14,640 nt of DNA from Desulfovibrio sp. (GTDB taxonomy: Bacteria; Desulfobacterota; Desulfovibrionia; Desulfovibrionales; Desulfovibrionaceae): positions 1-14,640 of the forward strand of contig DONZ01000199.1 of assembly GCA_003512875.1 (NCBI GenBank), read 5' to 3'. The notes beneath the pieces were generated by a model. That model had not been told where the DNA came from and ran no database searches. It was given only the letters and a program-made list of their open reading frames with translations. Of the stretch, positions 6,477-13,688 are shown piece after piece (positions within the stretch are counted from its first letter, which is position 1; each line of letters begins with the position of its first letter). A program made the translations under genes and the position numbers.

Positions 6477-6515
6477 AGCCTTTTCCTCAACAGAAACAAT
6501 TTGTTTTTTCAATAT

Positions 6516-6530
6516 TGAAAATCAATTTCA
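6516..6530 (-). promoter_or_regulatory. Candidate Fur box overlapping the feo transcription start
   Basis: TGAAAATCAATTTCA is a 7-1-7 palindrome-like site matching the Fur pattern TGATAATNATTATCA at 12 of 15 positions when the free centre base is counted (11 of the 14 defined ones). It lies just after the feo -10 box, over the predicted start point, where a repressor would block transcription. The longer repeat TTGAAA-n5-TTTCAA spans 6515-6531. Fur identity is inferred from the sequence and from the operon it controls. Confidence 0.6.
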
Positions 6531-6535
6531 ATTTC

Positions 6536-6564
6536 ATTTAATGCAAAACCCGTTTATTTGTCAA
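6536..6564 (-). promoter_or_regulatory. Promoter of the feo operon
   Basis: On the minus strand a perfect TTGACA (6559-6564) is followed after exactly 17 bases by TTAAAT (6536-6541). The predicted start is near 6529, about 53 bases before the first FeoA start codon. The -35 box begins 20 bases after the stop codon of the EamA gene, with no terminator between them. Confidence 0.7.
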
Positions 6565-6584
6565 GATTAAACAGAACTATTTTT

Positions 6585-7472
6585 TTAAATATTGTTTTTA
6601 CGCAGCTTAGGGATGACAGAAAGCAGAATAATGGCGCACCCAACAATCAAAATACCGAACGCTTTCTCAAGCGTCATTCCCTCGCCAAAATAAAATATCC
6701 CGATAAATACGGCGGTCAAAGGTTCAAGCACTCCGATAATGGCAACGAACACCGTTCCGATTTGCGGCAAAGCATAAATAAGAAGCATATTGGAAGCAAC
6801 TCCGGTGATCAGCGCCGACCCCAAAATATACATCCATTCATCAACCGTGGACGCAATAAAAAAATTTCCGGAAAAAAGCATATAGACAAGGCTTGCCAAT
6901 GCTCCGAACAAAAAAAGATAAAAAGAGAAAACCTCTCTTGAAACATCCCGTGCGGGCAATTTCATCAGCAAAACGATATACACGGCATAGCCGAACCCCG
7001 CAAGCAAACTCAAAACCAAACCGAGCATGCTTATCGCGATGTTTCCGGAAAAAAATCCAGAGAGCAAGCCAACCCCCAAACTTGTCAGACAGATAAGAAC
7101 AATTTTATAACATTCCAGCTTTTCACGAAAAAATACGGCGGAAAGCAAAAGCACGAAAATGGGATTGGTATAAAAAACCGTTGTCACCAAGCCGCTGTCC
7201 GCATACCTCAGGGCAAGAAACAAAAACAAGGCGATAATGAAATAATTCGCCCCATGCAGCATAATGCTGCAAAGCGATTTGAAAGAAATTGCAAAACTTT
7301 TTCCTTTTGCAAAAAGAAAAAGCCCCATAAGCACGGCAGCGGTAAAAAAACGATAAAACAACGTCAAATCGCTTGTATACCCAAGCTCATAAAGAGGCAA
7401 AGCAAAAAAAGGGATAAACCCGAAAAAGATGGAGGAAAACGCCGCCTGAACGGCGCCAACGCTTTTATTCAT
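6585..7472 (-). CDS. EamA/DMT-superfamily membrane transporter
   Basis: A 295-residue inner-membrane protein with about ten hydrophobic helices in two EamA repeats: the first covers roughly residues 1-140 (VGAVQAAFSSIFFGFIPFF onward), the second about 150-290 (GLVLSLLAGFGYAVYIVLL onward, then a late AIIGVLEPLTAVFIG with the conserved EP). These transporters usually export metabolites such as amino acids or their derivatives. The ATG at 7472 follows GGGAG at close spacing; an upstream in-frame ATG (7553) would overlap the lipoprotein gene and adds no family sequence. It lies 31 bases after the lipoprotein stop, so it may be the last gene of the ATP-grasp cassette, though the substrate cannot be told from sequence. 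Confidence 0.88.
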   Translation of the reverse strand: MNKSVGAVQAAFSSIFFGFIPFFALPLYELGYTSDLTLFYRFFTAAVLMGLFLFAKGKSFAISFKSLCSIMLHGANYFIIALFLFLALRYADSGLVTTVFYTNPIFVLLLSAVFFREKLECYKIVLICLTSLGVGLLSGFFSGNIAISMLGLVLSLLAGFGYAVYIVLLMKLPARDVSREVFSFYLFLFGALASLVYMLFSGNFFIASTVDEWMYILGSALITGVASNMLLIYALPQIGTVFVAIIGVLEPLTAVFIGIFYFGEGMTLEKAFGILIVGCAIILLSVIPKLRKNNI

Positions 7473-7503
7473 ATTCTCCCCATAAAAAAGCAGCAGCGTT
7501 TTC

Positions 7504-8412
7504 TTATTTTTGAATAATGCAGTATAAGGCTTCCCTTGTCGCCGTCTGAACAAAAATCTTATGTCCGAAAACTTCGATTTGCGGTGAATTCATTTTCACT
7601 TCTGCGTATTCCGAAGCTTTATCCGAATGATTGTAAATTTTTCTGAATTGTAAGGTATTGCCTTTTTTTCCCAGATACACAAGGGAATAATTATTTTCAG
7701 AAAGGGCTGACTTCTTTGTTGTTGTCAGCTGCTTAAACGTTATGTCAAGCTTTTCCGTATTCAAATCTATCGCAATCATTTCCAAATTACTTCGCAAATA
7801 ATGCCTTGTATCAAGCAAGCCTTTTTCCGTAATTCCGACATATACATCACCGGCTAAAACATAATGGCGGGGTTCCACGGTTTCAGAAGAATTTTCCAAA
7901 ATCTCTCCCGCCCCTGCGCTTTCCGCCCTGCTCTGCGGCAAATAATATTCGGCAGGAACTTCTTTCAAGATTTGCAGCGGATAAATGATATTCCTGTCAA
8001 ATTCGACAAACTTCACTTTGTTGGTTTTAGTGCCTTGCTGCAGCTCTTTAAAAGTTTTCGGTTCTTCATAAGCGATTTTAACGCTTTTACCGGGCACAAC
8101 ATAAGGCAAGGATATTTTTTGCTCTTTTTCATTGGAAACCGTCAGGACAGCTTGATTTGCATACACGGTTTTCACTTTTCCGACGGTGAAATTTTTAAAA
8201 GAATGAATTTCCGGCTCGTGCACTTTGTCCCGCACGCTTTCAGCAATTAAAAACTCGCTCTGCGGATAATGTTTTTCAACCAGTATGGCGGCGACTTCAA
8301 CGTTTTGAGGACTGCATGCCGTAAGAATTGCCAGCGGAATAAGTAAAAAAACGTTTTGCGAAGGCAATTTTATCTTCAATGGTTTTAAGATCTTTGTAAT
8401 TATTTTCAACAT
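7504..8412 (-). CDS. Predicted lipoprotein of unknown function linked to the ATP-grasp cassette
   Basis: I do not recognise this protein. From the ATG at 8412 it has 302 residues with a long Lys-rich start, a hydrophobic stretch at 21-32 and a lipobox LTAC with Cys33, so it should be exported and lipid-anchored. The mature part is hydrophilic and probably beta-rich, with no catalytic motif that I can see. Start choice is uncertain: 8412 lies 116 bases inside the ATP-grasp gene with only a distant GGAG; a TTG at 8379 would give a neat 21-residue lipoprotein signal peptide (MKIKLPSQ start) but has no clear ribosome site. Either way it overlaps the ligase gene, which suggests coupled translation. 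It could be the target, scaffold or partner of the neighbouring ligase and retropepsin; this is inference. Confidence 0.75.
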   Translation of the reverse strand: MLKIITKILKPLKIKLPSQNVFLLIPLAILTACSPQNVEVAAILVEKHYPQSEFLIAESVRDKVHEPEIHSFKNFTVGKVKTVYANQAVLTVSNEKEQKISLPYVVPGKSVKIAYEEPKTFKELQQGTKTNKVKFVEFDRNIIYPLQILKEVPAEYYLPQSRAESAGAGEILENSSETVEPRHYVLAGDVYVGITEKGLLDTRHYLRSNLEMIAIDLNTEKLDITFKQLTTTKKSALSENNYSLVYLGKKGNTLQFRKIYNHSDKASEYAEVKMNSPQIEVFGHKIFVQTATREALYCIIQK

Positions 8413-9283
8413 ACTGCAATCTGGGCTCCAATCCCCTGAAGTTCGCTATCTGAATGGCAAGTCCGGGACGCGCATTCAGCTCCAAAATAAGCGGTCCTAA
8501 ATTTTTGTCAAGAACCATATCGACACCGACATATCCAAGCCCTGTCAGCTCCGTGCTTTGGGAGGCCTGATACAATAAAACATCCCAATAAGGAACTTGG
8601 AAATCTATCAAACTATGCAGCGTATCCGGGTGTTCCGTAATAGGTTCGTTCTTCCAAACAGCCCGTACGGTTTTTCCTGTTGCTATATCCACCCCTACAC
8701 CTAAAGCCCCCTGGTGCAGATTCGCTTTGCCATCCGACTCCTTTGTTGGCAAACGCACCATGGACATAACCGGAACACCGTGGAAAACAATGATCCGAAT
8801 ATCCGGCACGCCCTGATAACTGATAGGCGAAAAAACAGGGTCGAACTCGACGCACGCTTCAATTATGGCTTTATCGGGCAAACCGCCTAAACTATACATA
8901 CCGCTGATGATTTTTGAACAATGGTATTTGATGTCGGCAAGGGAATAGACGCTGCCGTCAACCTTGTAATACCGTTCGCCGAATTTTCTTTGGATAACCA
9001 AGATACCGTTGCCCCCGGAACCGCGCGAAGGCTTTATGGCGAAAGATTCACGTCCTTCAAGCACCTTGTCCAGACGGCGCAGTTCATATTGCGTATTCAG
9101 CAATCCGTACAGTTCCGGAACCTTCAAGCCCGCCCCCAGCGCCAGCTTTTTCGTCAGAATTTTATCGTCCACCAATGGAAAAAGGGAACGCTTGTTCAAA
9201 GGCAAAATATAATCCGCATTGCGCTTATTCAGGGCGATAACCCCGCACTCCTTCAAGCGCCTGTAACGTTGCAGCAAATTCAT
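8297..9283 (-). CDS. RimK-like ATP-grasp ligase (alpha-L-glutamate ligase-related)
   Basis: A 328-residue ATP-grasp enzyme expected to form amide bonds between a carboxylate and an amino acid, probably glutamate or similar. The family start is visible: LNKRNADYI at 18-26 and PLVDDKILTKKLA at 36-48, then VPELYG. The glycine-rich ATP loop is IKPSRGSGGNGI (83-94), followed by PDIRII (160-165), the NLHQGALGVGVD segment (188-199) and the metal-binding LELNARPGL (267-275). This matches the group annotated as alpha-L-glutamate ligase-related (TIGR02291). Its ATG overlaps the preceding stop by one base (TAATG), so translation is coupled to the seven-helix protein. It has no signal peptide and should be cytosolic. 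The acceptor is unknown. Confidence 0.9.
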   Translation of the reverse strand: MNLLQRYRRLKECGVIALNKRNADYILPLNKRSLFPLVDDKILTKKLALGAGLKVPELYGLLNTQYELRRLDKVLEGRESFAIKPSRGSGGNGILVIQRKFGERYYKVDGSVYSLADIKYHCSKIISGMYSLGGLPDKAIIEACVEFDPVFSPISYQGVPDIRIIVFHGVPVMSMVRLPTKESDGKANLHQGALGVGVDIATGKTVRAVWKNEPITEHPDTLHSLIDFQVPYWDVLLYQASQSTELTGLGYVGVDMVLDKNLGPLILELNARPGLAIQIANFRGLEPRLQYVENNYKDLKTIEDKIAFAKRFFTYSAGNSYGMQSSKR

Positions 9284-10806
9284 TATTTACCTTCCGCAAA
9301 AGCTTTGAAACGGAACAAATCCATTAATCTGTATCCCGTATAGCGGCCAACCAAAAGCGTGAACGCCAAGAAAACCAGCTGCACTTCCGGATAAACAAAA
9401 AGAATGAATTCAATATACTGGGATACGAATATCAAATAAGCCAAAACAGCGATGAACAAACTGCCCAAACCCTGCCTGATGGCGGCGCTCGCCCCGTTTT
9501 CATCCCAAACAATAGCCATTCTTTCAATGGTCATTGTCAAAATAATCATCGGAAACATGGCGACGGACAATCCGTAATTGAAGCCCAGCCTATAACTGAC
9601 AACACTTAAAATCGCCATGATAAGCACGACAATGATGAGTATCGCCGCAAGACGCGGAACAAGAAGCAAATGCAGTTTTTCAAAAAGCAGCCTGAAAAAC
9701 ATGCCGATACCGACAATGGTGCTGAACAGAAGAATGCCCGCGAAAAGTTTCGTTTCCACAAAAGAAAGGGCTATCAAAATAGGCATGAACGTACCGAATG
9801 TGCTTACGCCTATCACGTTTCGCAAAATGACAAGCAGCAGCGCCCCAAGCGGGATAAGCAAAATGGTTTTAAAAAGTTCCTGCGTTTCGACAGGCAGGCT
9901 AAAAAGCGAAAAAGCCGTTATTGCAGGGGAAGTTTTTCCGATAATGGCGAAACTGTTTTCAATTTGCGATTCAATGCGCTTCTGCACGGAAATATTGACA
10001 TGCAAATTGTCTATGCCCGTCCCTTTCGCCATAGGTTCGGAACCGCGCCACAAAGGCAGGAAGTTTTTCGGAACGGAAAAAATGCCGTTATTGAAATCAA
10101 AGGTTATCCATTTATTGTTCACATACACTTCAATCCAGTGTTCAAGAGAAACGTTTCTTCCGGCATACAAGGGAACGCCGTGCATGGCTTCTGATGCGAC
10201 ACCCGCCAAAGCCAAAAGACGCACCGTTAAATTCACTTTCGACAAGTTGCTTTTCAGCCCTTCCACAAGATACTTCGTATTCTGATCCTGCGGATGCTTG
10301 ATTTCTTCCACAAGCAAAGAAATAAAACTTTCAGAATCAAAGGATTTTTGACCTATCAAACTTAAAACATTGTCGGCGGCGACAAGCTGCGCCTGCGTGA
10401 AAGTATTGTCGACAAGCAAGGGAGGGGGACTGTCTGGAACCGTATATTCTTCATTCTTTTGACGTATTGCGGCGGAATAATAAATCACTTGCTTGCCGTC
10501 AGCCCTGCGGATGGTGAAACGGACAGAGCGTCCCCGCTCTTTTTCCGAAACAACGGCGCCGTAACCGCGGGCGACAAAATGCTCATTGCTGATATCAAAA
10601 AGATAATCGGATTGCGGAATATGTAACTCAACACTGCTTGCGCTGTCATCCGCATTAAACACGATTTCCGTTTCAATATTCCACACGGTGGAATTTTTAT
10701 CGGGCGTCAGCGGAAATCCTAAAACAAACACCTTATACGCCACGACGGTAAGTGAAACAACAATAAGCAGCATACTCAAAATATGGAAAAAAGAAAATCT
10801 TTTCAT
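9283..10806 (-). CDS. Inactive transglutaminase domain fused to seven membrane helices
   Basis: The 507-residue protein has an N-terminal membrane anchor (about 9-29), an exported region with a transglutaminase-like fold, and a C-terminal block of about seven helices from residue 313 to 487. In the transglutaminase part His223 (SLEHWIEVYV) and Asp237 (WITFDFNNG) of the triad remain, but the catalytic Cys is gone: the whole protein contains no cysteine. The motif around PLWRG, the Pro/Gly-rich helices (VIGVSTFGTFMPILIAL) and the gene order fit the family described as inactive transglutaminase fused to 7 TM helices (Pfam Transglut_i_TM and 7TM_transglut). It is likely a periplasmic binding module tied to a transporter-like or signalling membrane domain. 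It starts two bases after the retropepsin stop and overlaps the ligase start. Confidence 0.9.
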   Translation of the reverse strand: MKRFSFFHILSMLLIVVSLTVVAYKVFVLGFPLTPDKNSTVWNIETEIVFNADDSASSVELHIPQSDYLFDISNEHFVARGYGAVVSEKERGRSVRFTIRRADGKQVIYYSAAIRQKNEEYTVPDSPPPLLVDNTFTQAQLVAADNVLSLIGQKSFDSESFISLLVEEIKHPQDQNTKYLVEGLKSNLSKVNLTVRLLALAGVASEAMHGVPLYAGRNVSLEHWIEVYVNNKWITFDFNNGIFSVPKNFLPLWRGSEPMAKGTGIDNLHVNISVQKRIESQIENSFAIIGKTSPAITAFSLFSLPVETQELFKTILLIPLGALLLVILRNVIGVSTFGTFMPILIALSFVETKLFAGILLFSTIVGIGMFFRLLFEKLHLLLVPRLAAILIIVVLIMAILSVVSYRLGFNYGLSVAMFPMIILTMTIERMAIVWDENGASAAIRQGLGSLFIAVLAYLIFVSQYIEFILFVYPEVQLVFLAFTLLVGRYTGYRLMDLFRFKAFAEGK

Positions 10807-10808
10807 AA

Positions 10809-11282
10809 CTAATCAGCGATAATGAATTGTTTTGAAGAATCAACTACAATGCCGTGTTTGAGAAAGTTCCTGCCCAGCAAAACCCGATAATCGAAACGTT
10901 CGCGGTCCGCAAGATTCACTTCCACATCATGGCTGATGTTTCCGACAGAAATATTGAGCATGACAACGGGACGCTCCTGTATGCCCCCTGTGCGAAGTCT
11001 GATTCTGGCGACCCGCACCCTTGGAACGGTGAAATTCACCTTATCGCCGTCGTCAGTCACCAAATTGAACTCCACATAGGTTTTCTTGCCGTCTTTATAC
11101 GTACGCACGATTTCCGCATCAACGGAACAAACATCCGCACCGGTATCCAATTTCGCAGGAAGCAGCACCCCATTGATTTTAACATGTTCAATATAGCCCG
11201 CCACTTCCGTTTCTTCGCCGGAACAAGCCGTTATTACCGTCATAATCAATACGCCCGCCAACAGTTGAATAAATTTTTTCAT
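10809..11282 (-). CDS. Retropepsin-like aspartic protease, lipid-anchored
   Basis: A 157-residue protein with a signal peptide ending in a lipobox ITAC (Cys20), followed by a single-domain retropepsin-like fold: the active-site LDTGAD at 45-50 and a late LLGRNFLKHGIVVD like that of the RimB / 'ATP-dependent zinc protease' group (PF05618). Retropepsins work as dimers, so one DTGA per chain is expected. The ATG at 11282 is preceded by AAGG at seven bases; a TTG directly before it is not needed. It is the first gene of the cassette. Lipid anchoring puts the protease in the periplasm, on the same side as the transglutaminase-like domain, while the ligase is cytosolic. In the known association the peptidase is thought to remove or trim what the ligase adds; that is a proposal from comparative genomics. 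Confidence 0.88.
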   Translation of the reverse strand: MKKFIQLLAGVLIMTVITACSGEETEVAGYIEHVKINGVLLPAKLDTGADVCSVDAEIVRTYKDGKKTYVEFNLVTDDGDKVNFTVPRVRVARIRLRTGGIQERPVVMLNISVGNISHDVEVNLADRERFDYRVLLGRNFLKHGIVVDSSKQFIIAD

Positions 11283-11309
11283 CAAACACCTTCAAACTAA
11301 GCTTTTAAA

Positions 11310-11337
11310 AGTTTACTCAAATCAAATCAGATGTCAA
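11310..11337 (-). promoter_or_regulatory. Promoter of the retropepsin/ligase cassette
   Basis: On the minus strand TTGACA (11332-11337) and TAAACT (11310-11315) are spaced by 16 bases, with a predicted start near 11303 and a leader of about 20 bases. No regulator site is obvious. Confidence 0.55.
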
Positions 11338-11379
11338 TGATGAAAAAAATCTATAAAAACAAAGTTTCATGGCATAAAA

Positions 11380-11404
11380 AAAAGGTGCTCCGCAGGCACC
11401 TTTT
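11380..11404 (-). terminator. Rho-independent terminator after the amidase gene
   Basis: AAAAGGTGC (11380-11388) and GCACCTTTT (11396-11404) form a 9-bp stem with a seven-base loop. Read on the minus strand the hairpin ends in a run of T, eight bases after the amidase stop. Confidence 0.82.
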
Positions 11405-11412
11405 GAAAACCC

Positions 11413-13179
11413 TTATTTGTTCAATTCCGAAGCATATTGATGAATACCGTTCGCAATGCCTTCCGCCAAACCGTTTTTGTATTTTTCCGATAAAAGGCGT
11501 TTCGCCTCGGCGGAATTGGACGTATAACCCATCTCAATCAAAATGCAGGGCATGGACGAACCTATCAGAACATGAAACGGCGCGCCCTTTGTGCCGTTGT
11601 TTTTTATGGAATAGCCGCTCTTTGCGATTTTACGGACAGTATTTGACTGAACTTTTTGGGCAAGACGTTTTGATTCTTGGATACGGGCTTTGACCAGCAT
11701 ATCGCCTAAAATTTTCTCCATTTCTCCAAGCCCGCGTTTTTCAACGCCGGCGTTTTCAATCGCGGCAAGCCGAATTGCCTGTTCATCACCCGTGAAATCC
11801 AGATAATATGTTTCAAAGCCCTGCGCATTGGCGTTCACGCTCGCATTCGCATGCAGCGAGATAAAAAGGTCCGCTTTATGCTTTCTTGCTATATCTGTCC
11901 GTTCATAAAGCCCGACATATTTATCCGAAGAACGTGTCAGATAGACGTTATATCCTGCCGATTTGAGAACACCCGCTATTTTTTTAGCAATTTCAAGATT
12001 GAAATCTTTCTCTTTGATAGTATTATTGATCGCTCCGGGGTCTTTTCCCCCGTGTCCCGGGTCGATTACAATCGTATCGACTTTCAAGCCCAGCTGATCC
12101 GCAATTTTCGCGGCAAAAGTCGGAACATCGTCTTTCTTCGCTTTCACGGTTTTCTTCACTGCGGCGGAACTTGCTTTTTCCTGTTTCTTCTGCCCGGTGT
12201 TTTTCGTTTCAACCTTTTTGGTGTTTTTTGACGTTCCACTGCGCACGTTAATACCGGAATCCAACTGCTTGGAAGAATTGGTCGCTTCGATGATGAGCCT
12301 TGCCGGCTCGCGTTCAGACTTTACGGCATAGCGCAGCAGCTTTGAAAACTCCAATGTCACAACGCTCGTTCTGTTTTCTTCATCATACTCTATCTGATAA
12401 CCGATAAAAATCCCGTTCTTTTTAAACGTATCCACAAGTTCCAAATTTTCAGAAGGCGCAACATTGTTCAGGGTGACAACAACATGGGGGTTTTCTTCGT
12501 CCCCTTGATATTTCGCCCGCCATGAAGCGATGGTTTCCATTGAAATAGTAATGCGGACCACATCATTTTTTAATTGCGAATTGATTTTCGTCAAAGTAAT
12601 GCTTGCCTGAGCCGGACGGGAAATTTCGACAGTCCCCAAAGAAGCCAAAGCCCCGTCACCTATTTCCGCATAATATTTTTTGGCTTTCAAATGAAAATCA
12701 CCGGTAGGATAATTCGTTATGCATTGTTTCAGATAGGCTTTTGCTTTTTTCGTATCACGAAGAACAATGTGAGCCAACTGGGCGGCATTGAAAAGAGCAT
12801 CGTCAGCCAACGGGCTGAGTTCGTGCTTTTTCACCAAATACAAATACCGCTCTATCGCATGCTTGGCGTCCTGACGCACAAAAGAACGCTGCGCCATTTG
12901 GTCAAGAGCGTAGGCAGAACGAAAAAGAGCGGCAGGCCTGTTATTCCATGTCGCGTTATTACGATAGATTTCATAAAACTCATCGGATAATTTCAACCAG
13001 TTATGCCTGTATTCACTGCGTTTCTTATCGTGAATCAACCGGTTCAATTCGATTTTCGCATTGTCATACGCCGAAGGCTCCGAATAAGCCAACGCAAAAC
13101 TGACCGCAATAACAAAAATTACAGCAACCAACTGTAAAAAAAGCAAAAAAACAGTATTACGCCAAAAAAACGAACGCAT
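11413..13179 (-). CDS. N-acetylmuramoyl-L-alanine amidase with TPR-like and AMIN-like N-terminal regions
   Basis: A periplasmic zinc amidase that cleaves the peptide stem from glycan strands, as AmiC does in daughter-cell separation. From the ATG at 13179 the product has 588 residues: signal/anchor at about 9-31, a helical TPR-like repeat region at about 35-175, an AMIN-like beta domain at about 185-300 that would bind peptidoglycan or localise the enzyme, a Lys/Thr-rich linker to about 350, and the Amidase_3 domain. Zinc and catalytic residues are visible: His376 (DPGHGG), Glu396 (NLEIA), His443 (SLHAN) and Glu549 (LIEMGY). I chose this start because the signal peptide begins there, although the ribosome site is weak (GGTG); in-frame ATGs at 13218 and 13275 add no recognisable sequence. 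It is transcribed alone. Confidence 0.92.
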   Translation of the reverse strand: MRSFFWRNTVFLLFLQLVAVIFVIAVSFALAYSEPSAYDNAKIELNRLIHDKKRSEYRHNWLKLSDEFYEIYRNNATWNNRPAALFRSAYALDQMAQRSFVRQDAKHAIERYLYLVKKHELSPLADDALFNAAQLAHIVLRDTKKAKAYLKQCITNYPTGDFHLKAKKYYAEIGDGALASLGTVEISRPAQASITLTKINSQLKNDVVRITISMETIASWRAKYQGDEENPHVVVTLNNVAPSENLELVDTFKKNGIFIGYQIEYDEENRTSVVTLEFSKLLRYAVKSEREPARLIIEATNSSKQLDSGINVRSGTSKNTKKVETKNTGQKKQEKASSAAVKKTVKAKKDDVPTFAAKIADQLGLKVDTIVIDPGHGGKDPGAINNTIKEKDFNLEIAKKIAGVLKSAGYNVYLTRSSDKYVGLYERTDIARKHKADLFISLHANASVNANAQGFETYYLDFTGDEQAIRLAAIENAGVEKRGLGEMEKILGDMLVKARIQESKRLAQKVQSNTVRKIAKSGYSIKNNGTKGAPFHVLIGSSMPCILIEMGYTSNSAEAKRLLSEKYKNGLAEGIANGIHQYASELNK

Positions 13180-13634
13180 AAAAACACCAACTTTATTTGT
13201 ATAATTTTCCCTATACAGCATTTCGGAACATAAGCCGATTAACTTTAGGAAAACCACAAGAACGGACTTTATCATAAAAGATAAAGTAAAGTCACTATAT
13301 TATGCAGTCTTTTTTTTCTATAATAATTTTATATTTTTTCTATATTTTTTTTAGACTTTTTATAGTAAAATTATAATCTCACACAATCATTGTACAGTTT
13401 AAAAAAAGTTTTCTCTACAAATAAGAACTGTTCCTTATAAAAAAAACAAAAAAAATTAAAAAAATTTTTTGCAAACCTTAACAGACTGATTAAAACCGCT
13501 TTCCCGATAAAAACCGTTTTTGCCGACAACAATATAAAAAACATTCACTTTTCAAAGACTTTTCCCCTTTAAATAAGCATTCGCTTCGTTCAAACCAAAA
13601 AATTGCCGTTTCTCCGACCCTTCCCTTTTTCCAA
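13180..13634. other. AT-rich intergenic region upstream of the amidase gene
   Basis: I see no convincing gene in these 455 bases. The part from 13276 to 13480 is extremely AT-rich with long T and A runs (plus-strand TTTTTTTT near 13311, TTTTTTTT near 13345 and many A-tracts near 13440-13470), much more so than the genes beside it. On the minus strand a perfect TATAAT (13370-13375) with TGTACA 15 bases upstream is one possible amidase promoter, implying a leader of about 180 bases; other TA-rich -10-like boxes lie closer to the gene. The A/T tracts suggest intrinsically bent DNA or binding of a nucleoid protein. Confidence 0.5.
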
Positions 13635-13667
13635 AAAAAAAGTTTCTCTGAAAGAGAAACTTTTTTT
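13635..13667 (-). terminator. Rho-independent terminator after thiE
   Basis: A perfect inverted repeat with core GTTTCTCT (13642-13649) and AGAGAAAC (13653-13660) and seven A:T pairs on each side forms a 15-bp stem with a GAA loop. It lies 21 bases after the thiE stop on the minus strand and ends in a T-run; it would also work in the other direction. Confidence 0.88.
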
Positions 13668-13688
13668 CTTCAAACAATATTGCGCAGT

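Noticed and set aside
6477..6512. N-terminal extension of the first FeoA-like protein from TTG at 6512
   Set aside because: The ATG at 6476 has a GAGGA ribosome site and fits the usual FeoA start; the TTG has none and is only about 17 bases after the predicted transcription start.
13440..13634. Possible small minus-strand gene in the amidase-thiE gap
   Set aside because: One frame stays open for about 50 codons but has no ATG/GTG start, no ribosome site and no recognisable sequence pattern.
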